Positions 23,127-27,985 of a stretch of DNA of 27,985 nucleotides are shown here, piece by piece. This DNA comes from CAYJFG01 sp964369405. GTDB lineage: Bacteria; Bacillota; Clostridia; Oscillospirales; Acutalibacteraceae. The translations under genes and the position numbers were made by a program. Each line of letters starts with the position of its first letter. Positions within the stretch are counted from its first letter, which is position 1. The notes beneath the pieces are model-generated. The model searched no databases. It saw only the letters and a program-made list of their open reading frames with translations, and was not told the origin of the DNA. Location: assembly GCA_964369405.1 (NCBI GenBank), contig CAYJGB010000023.1, positions 1-27,985 of the forward strand, in the 5' to 3' direction.

Positions 23127-23540
23127 ATGCAATCAATATCAAATATAACTGCTAGATACGCAGAAACTGATAAAATGGGTATAATTCATCATAGTGTATA
23201 TCCAATTTGGTTTGAAGTTGGTAGAAGTGATTATCTAAATCAAATTGGTACAAAATATTCAACTATGGAAAATATAGGAGTTATGACTCCACTTGTAAAT
23301 TTAGACTGTAAATTTATATCACCAACTTACTATGAAGATAGAGTTTTTGTTATTACAACAGTAAGTAAATTAAGTTTTGCAAAAATAACATTTAATTATG
23401 AAGTTAAAAATAGGGAAGACAATAAAACTTTAGTAGTAGGAAGTACGACACATGGTTTTGTAGACTCAAAAACATTTAGACCAATAAACTTAAAAAAGAC
23501 ATTACCATTACTATATAAAAAATTAAGTGATAATATGTGA
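23127..23540 (+). CDS. YbgC/FadM-type acyl-CoA thioesterase
   Basis: This 137-residue protein has a single hotdog fold of the 4-hydroxybenzoyl-CoA thioesterase family, which cleaves acyl-CoA thioesters. The diagnostic N-terminal segment YAETDKMGIIHHSVYPIWFE contains the catalytic aspartate (in ETDKMG). VNLDCKFISPTYYEDRV and the later STTHGFVD strand fit the family. Its substrate cannot be told from sequence. AAGGTG lies seven bases before the ATG. It stands between the cloverleaf element and two small membrane protein genes, inside what is usually a gyrB-gyrA pair. Confidence 0.88.
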   Translation: MQSISNITARYAETDKMGIIHHSVYPIWFEVGRSDYLNQIGTKYSTMENIGVMTPLVNLDCKFISPTYYEDRVFVITTVSKLSFAKITFNYEVKNREDNKTLVVGSTTHGFVDSKTFRPINLKKTLPLLYKKLSDNM

Positions 23541-23571
23541 TTAATTTAGAATTAATGAAAGGAGTAATTTT

Positions 23572-24147
23572 ATGAACTTTGAAGATTTTAATTCAACTTT
23601 AATAAAAATAGAAAATGTAACTAAAGATGATAATGATATTTTAAATATGTTAAAACTTAGGTTTAAAATAAGAAATATCAATCCATTATTATTAATAGTA
23701 GTAGTAATATCACTATTTTTTAACTATATGGCAATTACACAATTTTTAGAAAAACTATCTATCTTTGGATTTTATAATGCAGATGTTATATATTTAACAT
23801 ATTTTGTTCTGTTTATTATATTAGACATTTTTGTTATATTTATATTTAATTTTTCAATCAAAAAATTAGAACTTAATAAATTTAATTCTAGTAAAATAAA
23901 TAAATTACCTAGAAATTATGAGTTTTATAAAGAATATATAACTGTTACTACAGAAAAAACATATGTAAAATATAATAGAACAGACTTTCACCATGTCAAT
24001 ATGAATAAAGATGTTATTATATTTGCTAATAAAAATATAGAAGTTTTAGAAATTATTCCAATTAAATGTTTAAGTGATAATCAAAAAAAAGATATGATAG
24101 AATATTTAGAATATACTTATGCAGGAAAATTTTATAACTATAAATAA
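23572..24147 (+). CDS. Membrane protein with YcxB-like C-terminal domain
   Basis: I do not recognise a function. The 191-residue protein has a polar N-terminus with two hydrophobic spans (about 38-58 and 74-98). A C-terminal soluble domain follows (about 115-185), in which YVKYNRTDFHHVNMNKDVIIF and IPIKCLSDNQKKDMIEYL resemble the YcxB-like fold of small Gram-positive membrane proteins. AAAGGAG precedes the ATG. The next gene encodes a shorter protein of the same plan, so the two probably arose by duplication and act together. Confidence 0.7.
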   Translation: MNFEDFNSTLIKIENVTKDDNDILNMLKLRFKIRNINPLLLIVVVISLFFNYMAITQFLEKLSIFGFYNADVIYLTYFVLFIILDIFVIFIFNFSIKKLELNKFNSSKINKLPRNYEFYKEYITVTTEKTYVKYNRTDFHHVNMNKDVIIFANKNIEVLEIIPIKCLSDNQKKDMIEYLEYTYAGKFYNYK

Positions 24148-24163
24148 ATAGGAGGAGAAAAGT

Positions 24164-24670
24164 ATGGATTTTATTATTAATACTAGCTTTTTAATTAGCT
24201 TAGAAGAATATATTGATATGGCTATATTTAAGAAAACAATAAACAAAAATAAATATTTTTCTATTTTCTCAATTATTTGTGGTGTTATACTATTTATCGG
24301 CTCAACTTTAAGTATGCTACAAGGTTACTTATCTAATTTAACTTATATAGTCTATGCACTTGTTTCAATTATTTTAGTAATCTATTTTGATTTTATAGAT
24401 ATTAAGGTGTTATCCACAATATCAGCCAGAAATGTTTATAACACAACTAAAAACAGACTATTATCAACTTATATTCAAGTAAATAATGATAAATTTATTA
24501 TGTTCGATGATAATAATAAATTTACTTTAAATAAAGAAGATATATTTAAAATTTGTGAAACTAAATATAATTTTATTATTTTGGAAAGCCCTAATAATAT
24601 TATTACTAATATTCCTAAAAGAAGTTTAACAAATTCTCAAATTGAATATATCAAAAACTATATTTCTTAA
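24164..24670 (+). CDS. Second YcxB-like membrane protein
   Basis: Function unknown. The 168-residue protein has two hydrophobic spans (about 31-53 and 57-77) and a C-terminal domain with NKEDIFKICETKYNFIILES and IPKRSLTNSQIEYIKNYI, closely parallel in layout to the upstream protein. AGGAGG precedes the ATG 16 nt after that gene. A chance consensus DnaA box, TTATCCACA, occurs inside the coding region at 24410-24418, with TTATCAACT at 24461-24469. Confidence 0.7.
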   Translation: MDFIINTSFLISLEEYIDMAIFKKTINKNKYFSIFSIICGVILFIGSTLSMLQGYLSNLTYIVYALVSIILVIYFDFIDIKVLSTISARNVYNTTKNRLLSTYIQVNNDKFIMFDDNNKFTLNKEDIFKICETKYNFIILESPNNIITNIPKRSLTNSQIEYIKNYIS

Positions 24671-24723
24671 CATACAAATAAAAATAACATAAATTAAACA
24701 ATTAATTAAAGAGGGTGCTACTT

Positions 24724-27264
24724 TTGGAAAATAATGAAATATTAAACCCACAATCAAAAGTTATAGATGTCGATATTCAAAAAGAGATGCAAAAATCATT
24801 TTTAGAATATTCAATGTCAGTTATAATTTCTCGTGCGTTGCCAGATGTTAGAGATGGTTTAAAACCTGTACATAGACGTATTCTATATACAATGCACGAA
24901 AAAGGGCTTGCTCCAGAAAAAGCATATAGAAAATGTGCCGATACTGTTGGAGCAGTTTTAGGTAGTTATCACCCACATGGTGATAGCTCAGTTTATGATG
25001 CGTTAGTACGTTTAGCACAAGACTTTTCTATGAGATATATGTTAGTAGATGGTCATGGTAACTTTGGTTCTGTAGACGGTGACCCGCCAGCGGCTTATCG
25101 TTATACAGAGGCTAAAATGAGTAAATTATCTGTAGAAATGCTTACAGAAATTGATAAAGAAACAGTAGACTTTATGCCAAACTTTGATGATAGATTAGAA
25201 GAACCAGTAGTATTACCTACAAAATTCCCTAATCTATTAGTAAATGGAAGTAGTGGTATAGCAGTAGGTATGGCTACAAATATTCCTCCACATAACATGG
25301 GAGAAGTAATAGATGCAATGTGTTGTTTAATAGACAACAAAGAAGCTACTTTAGATGAGTTAATGGAACATATAAAAGGGCCAGATTTTCCAACATCAGG
25401 GTTAATAATGGGCAGAAGTGGAATAAGAGCTGCATATTCTACAGGTAGAGGAAAAATTATAGTAAGAGCAAAAGCAGAGATTGAAGAACAAAAAAATGGA
25501 AAATTTAAAATTATAGTAACAGAGTTACCATATCAAGTAAACAAAGCAAGATTAGTAGAAAGTATAGCAAACCTTAAAAACGATAAACGTATAGAAGGTA
25601 TAGCTAATGTAGAAGACCACTCAGACAGAGTAGGTATGCACATAGAAATTGATTTAAAAAGAGATGCATCTCCACAAATAGTGTTAAATCAACTATATTC
25701 ATATAGTCAAATGCAAGTGACATTTGGTGTAATAATGCTAGCAATAGTAAATGGAGAACCAAAAGTATTATCTTTAAAAGAGATGTTGCAAAATTATATA
25801 GATTTTCAACTAGAAGTTATAACAAGAAGAACAATTTTTGATTTAAGAAAAGCAGAAGAAAGAGCTCATATATTAGAGGGATTAAAGATAGCTATAGATT
25901 TTATAGACGAAGTAATAGCAATAATAAGAGCATCTAAAGACCAAGCAACAGCAAGAAAAAGTTTGTCAGAAAGATTTGGGCTAGACGATATTCAAACTCA
26001 AGCAATAGTACAAATGCGACTAGGACAACTTACAAATATGGAACGCAGTAAAATAGAAGATGAATTAAAAGCATTAGGGCTAAAAATAGCAGATTTTAAA
26101 GATATATTAGCAAATGAGAGCAGAATATATACAATAATCAAAGAAGAAGCAATAGTAGTAAGAAACAAATATAGCGACCCTAGAAGAACAGAGATAATGA
26201 CAGTTAGTGGGGAAGTAGATATTGAAGATTTAATACCACAAGAGGAGTGTGTATTAACACTTACAAACTTTGGATATGTAAAAAGGCTAGCAGTAGACAC
26301 ATATCACACTCAAAAAAGAGGTGGTAGAGGAGTGTCTGGAATGAGCAGACGAGAAGAAGATGTAGCAAGCGAAATGTTTGTAATAAACAGTCATGATTAT
26401 GTGTTATTCTTTACAAATTTAGGTAGAGTATACAGACTTAAATGTTATGAGATACCAGAGGGAAGCAGAACATCAAAAGGAATGAACATAGCAAACTTAT
26501 TACCGATAAGTGGTGAAGAAAAAGTAACATCAATGATAAGAGTATCAGAGTTTGAAGAAGATAAGTATTTAATAATGGTAACAAGAAAAGGGTTAGTAAA
26601 AAGAATAACATTAAATTCATATAACACAGCTAGAAAAGGTGGAATTATAGCATTAGAGCTAATTGAGGGTGATGAATTAGCATGGGTAAGAATGACAGAC
26701 GGAGATAAAGAAGTAATAATAGCAACAAAAAAAGGAATGGCAATACATTTCTCTGAAAAAGATGTAAGACCGACAGGAAGAACATCAAGAGGAGTAAAAG
26801 CATTAACATTAAAAACAGGTGACGAAGTAGTAGGAATGTCAACAGTAAGAGAAAATGCATATGTATTAACAGTATCAGAAACAGGATATGGAAGATTATC
26901 AAAAGCAAGTGACTACAGGCTACAATCAAGAGGTGGTAAAGGATTAATAAATTATCACGTACAAAAGTATGGAGATGTAGCAGCAATAAAAGTAGTAGAC
27001 TTAGAAGACGATATAATAATAATAGCAGATGATGGAATAATAATAAGAATACAAGCAGAATCAATAAGAGTGTGTGCAAGGCCAAGTAAAGGTGTAACAG
27101 TAATGAAAGTAAAAGAAGGAAGCAAAGTGGTAACATTAGCAAGAGCACCACACGACGAAGAAGAAGCAGAAGTATTAGAAATAGACGAAGAAGAAATAAA
27201 AGAGAACGAGGCAGAAAGTAAAGAGATATTAGAGCAAGAAGAGCAAGATGAAATATTAGAATAA
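24724..27264 (+). CDS. gyrA: DNA gyrase subunit A
   Basis: GyrA cuts and rejoins DNA and wraps it to set supercoil sign. Landmarks are LPDVRDGLKPVHRRILY (39-55), the quinolone-sensitive helix YHPHGDSSVYDALVRLAQ (82-99), with the sensitive-type Ser88 and Asp92, and the catalytic Tyr127 in AAYRYTEA. The C-terminal beta-pinwheel starts after about residue 500 and has the GyrA box QKRGGRG, required for wrapping. It ends in an acidic tail (EEDEILE-like). I chose the TTG at 24724, spaced after GAGGGTG; a GTG at 24715 lies within that site. The product is 846 residues. The last third uses A-ending codons almost exclusively, with many ATA. A tandem array starts 2 nt after the stop. Confidence 0.97.
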   Translation: MENNEILNPQSKVIDVDIQKEMQKSFLEYSMSVIISRALPDVRDGLKPVHRRILYTMHEKGLAPEKAYRKCADTVGAVLGSYHPHGDSSVYDALVRLAQDFSMRYMLVDGHGNFGSVDGDPPAAYRYTEAKMSKLSVEMLTEIDKETVDFMPNFDDRLEEPVVLPTKFPNLLVNGSSGIAVGMATNIPPHNMGEVIDAMCCLIDNKEATLDELMEHIKGPDFPTSGLIMGRSGIRAAYSTGRGKIIVRAKAEIEEQKNGKFKIIVTELPYQVNKARLVESIANLKNDKRIEGIANVEDHSDRVGMHIEIDLKRDASPQIVLNQLYSYSQMQVTFGVIMLAIVNGEPKVLSLKEMLQNYIDFQLEVITRRTIFDLRKAEERAHILEGLKIAIDFIDEVIAIIRASKDQATARKSLSERFGLDDIQTQAIVQMRLGQLTNMERSKIEDELKALGLKIADFKDILANESRIYTIIKEEAIVVRNKYSDPRRTEIMTVSGEVDIEDLIPQEECVLTLTNFGYVKRLAVDTYHTQKRGGRGVSGMSRREEDVASEMFVINSHDYVLFFTNLGRVYRLKCYEIPEGSRTSKGMNIANLLPISGEEKVTSMIRVSEFEEDKYLIMVTRKGLVKRITLNSYNTARKGGIIALELIEGDELAWVRMTDGDKEVIIATKKGMAIHFSEKDVRPTGRTSRGVKALTLKTGDEVVGMSTVRENAYVLTVSETGYGRLSKASDYRLQSRGGKGLINYHVQKYGDVAAIKVVDLEDDIIIIADDGIIIRIQAESIRVCARPSKGVTVMKVKEGSKVVTLARAPHDEEEAEVLEIDEEEIKENEAESKEILEQEEQDEILE

Positions 27265-27465
27265 AAAACGCAAAAGTTTTAATCAAATTTTAGCACAGTT
27301 TAAACGTTAGCAACGCAAAAGTTTTACTCAAAATTTAGCACAGTTTAAACGTTAGCAACGCAAAAGTTTTACTCAATTTTTTAGCACAGCTTAAACATTA
27401 GCAACGCAAAAGTTTTACTCAATTTTTTAGCACAGCTTAAACATTAGCAACGCAAAAGTTTTACT
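27265..27465 (+). repeat. Tandem 45/46-bp units directly after gyrA
   Basis: Units begin at 27267, 27312, 27357, 27403 and 27449 (spacings 45, 45, 46, 46). Each starts AACGCAAAAGTTTT and continues through TAGCACAG-TTAAAC-TTAGC. The fifth runs into stem 1 of repeat copy 3. The units are near-identical to each other and similar to those at 10548-10699, but with GCACAG in place of TCACAC. Confidence 0.88.
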
Positions 27466-27606
27466 CAATTTTTTTCAAAAAATTGTGGTGTTTGAGGCAA
27501 CGCCTCAAGGTCTTGCCCTTGACCTTTAGCGTCAAGCGATTTTTTGAGGGTGAATTTTTCTCCAACGGAGAAAAAGAGGGTACTTTTTTCGCAAAAAAAA
27601 GTACCC
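27466..27606 (+). repeat. Multi-hairpin repeat element, copy 3
   Basis: Stem 1 is CAATTTTTT/AAAAAATTG (27466-27485). Stem 2 is TTGAGGC-AAC-GCCTCAA (27492-27508). Stem 3 is AAGGTC/GACCTT (27507-27526). The linker ends GAGGGTGAATT. Stem 4 is TTTTTCTCC-AAC-GGAGAAAAA (27555-27575), followed by a GAG linker. The terminal stem starts GGGTAC and ends GTACCC (27578-27606). This copy lies sense to gyrA, in its 3' untranslated region. Confidence 0.88.
27578..27606 (+). terminator. Terminal hairpin of copy 3, probable gyrA terminator
   Basis: A 12-bp stem GGGTACTTTTTT with its complement and a short loop is followed by TTTTGTAG. No other terminator is seen after gyrA, so the repeat may supply one about 315 nt past the stop. 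Confidence 0.55.
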
Positions 27607-27748
27607 TTTTGTAGTTTGAATTTTAGGTAATTAGTGGAAATATATCAAATTTAAACTTACAGATTATATGAAACTTAATTTTAATAAATAATATGAAGTT
27701 TTATGTGTACTTATATATCTACTACTTACGAAACTTTGCACAATTTAA
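27607..27748. other. Spacer between inverted repeat copies 3 and 4
   Basis: This is 142 bp of AT-rich sequence. I see no gene, promoter or hairpin that I can support. Confidence 0.5.
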
Positions 27749-27892
27749 GGGGAACCCCTAACAGAACGTGGGTTCCCCTCTTGAACAGTCCACTGGACTG
27801 TTCAATTCACCCCTCCTGCGTTTTTTTACGCTTAAGGTCAAGGGCTAGACCTTGAGGTTTCACCTCAAACTCCACCACTTTTGAAAAAGTGG
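27749..27892 (-). repeat. Multi-hairpin repeat element, copy 4 (inverted)
   Basis: Read on the minus strand the order is: stem 1 CCACTTTT/AAAAGTGG (27875-27892); stem 2 TTGAGGT/ACCTCAA (27852-27868); stem 3 AAGGTC/GACCTT (27834-27853); GCGT/ACGC (27818-27831); the linker GAGGGGTGAATT; stem 4 TTGAACAGTCC with its complement around an AGT loop (27781-27805); a GAG linker; and the terminal stem GGGGAACCC/GGGTTCCCC (27749-27778). Stems 4 and 5 differ wholly in sequence from copies 1-3 yet pair perfectly. Confidence 0.85.
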
Positions 27893-27985
27893 ACAAAACT
27901 TTTGTGTTACTAACGATTAGAGTTTTGATGAAGTGGACAAAACTTTTACATTACTAACGATTAGAGTTTTGTTGAAAACTTAACT
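27893..27985 (-). repeat. 44-bp tandem units preceding copy 4 (cut by window edge)
   Basis: On the plus strand AAGTGGACAAAACTTTT recurs at 27887 and 27931 (44 bp apart), each followed by ...TACTAACGATTAGAGTTTTG. Read on the minus strand the units contain AAAAGTTTTGTCCACTT and lead into stem 1. This is the same layout as copies 2 and 3, but with a distinct unit sequence. Confidence 0.75.

Noticed and set aside
24410..24418. Consensus DnaA box TTATCCACA inside the second YcxB-like gene
   Set aside because: It is isolated and within coding sequence; one weak box lies 43 bp away. Chance is the simplest explanation in such AT-rich DNA.
24970..25010. Possible quinolone-resistance change in GyrA
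   Set aside because: Ser88 and Asp92, the equivalents of E. coli Ser83 and Asp87, are the sensitive types.
26645..27286. 213-residue leucine-rich minus-strand frame opposite gyrA
   Set aside because: Shadow of the ATA-rich end of gyrA; the leucine richness arises from complementary T-rich triplets.
27265..27465. CRISPR array
   Set aside because: The 45-bp units follow one another directly with no variable spacers, and no cas genes are present.

Overview
This 28 kb window is the chromosomal replication-origin region of a low-GC, AT-rich Firmicute. It is most likely an anaerobic member of class Clostridia; I cannot place it to genus. Reasons: the order rpmH-rnpA-yidD-yidC-jag-mnmE-mnmG-rsmG-noc-parA-parB runs leftward and dnaA-dnaN-yaaA-recF-remB-gyrB-gyrA runs rightward, as in Bacillus and Clostridia. 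Start codons are often TTG or GTG, Shine-Dalgarno sites are strong, and Noc, Jag and RemB are Firmicute proteins.

Layout. 1-326: a multi-hairpin repeat (copy 1) and a terminator. 327-4850, minus strand: a CorC-like CBS protein, a 752 bp gap with a cluster of DnaA-box-like sequences, guaB and serS. 4938-8579, minus: parB, parA, noc and rsmG, with two near-consensus parS sites between parA and noc. 8572-15283, minus: mnmG, a gap with repeat copy 2, mnmE, jag, yidC, yidD, rnpA and rpmH. 15284-15702: a divergent promoter region. 15703-18436, plus: dnaA, an oriC unwinding region (DnaA boxes, a C-run, TAC/TAT trios, an AT-rich stretch) and dnaN. 18426-20043: yaaA, recF and remB, with coding overlaps. 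20081-20955: two related zinc-ribbon membrane proteins. Then gyrB, a 124-nt perfect cloverleaf element, a hotdog thioesterase, two related small membrane proteins and gyrA. 27265-27985: tandem units leading into repeat copy 3, then copy 4 in inverted orientation.

The genes form one chromosome-maintenance neighbourhood: initiation (DnaA, oriC), clamp (DnaN), repair (RecF), topology (gyrase), segregation (ParA, ParB, parS), division-site protection (Noc), tRNA/rRNA modification (MnmE, MnmG, RsmG), protein insertion (YidC, YidD, Jag) and RNase P (RnpA).

The most unusual content is non-coding. (1) A four-copy modular element has tandem 44-46 bp units followed by a fixed series of hairpins; stem sequences differ between copies while base-pairing and short linkers are kept. 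(2) A perfectly paired four-way cloverleaf lies after gyrB. (3) A leader hairpin could hide the noc ribosome-binding site. (4) A DnaA-box inverted pair is built into the mnmE promoter. All positions were read by eye and no search or folding program was run.
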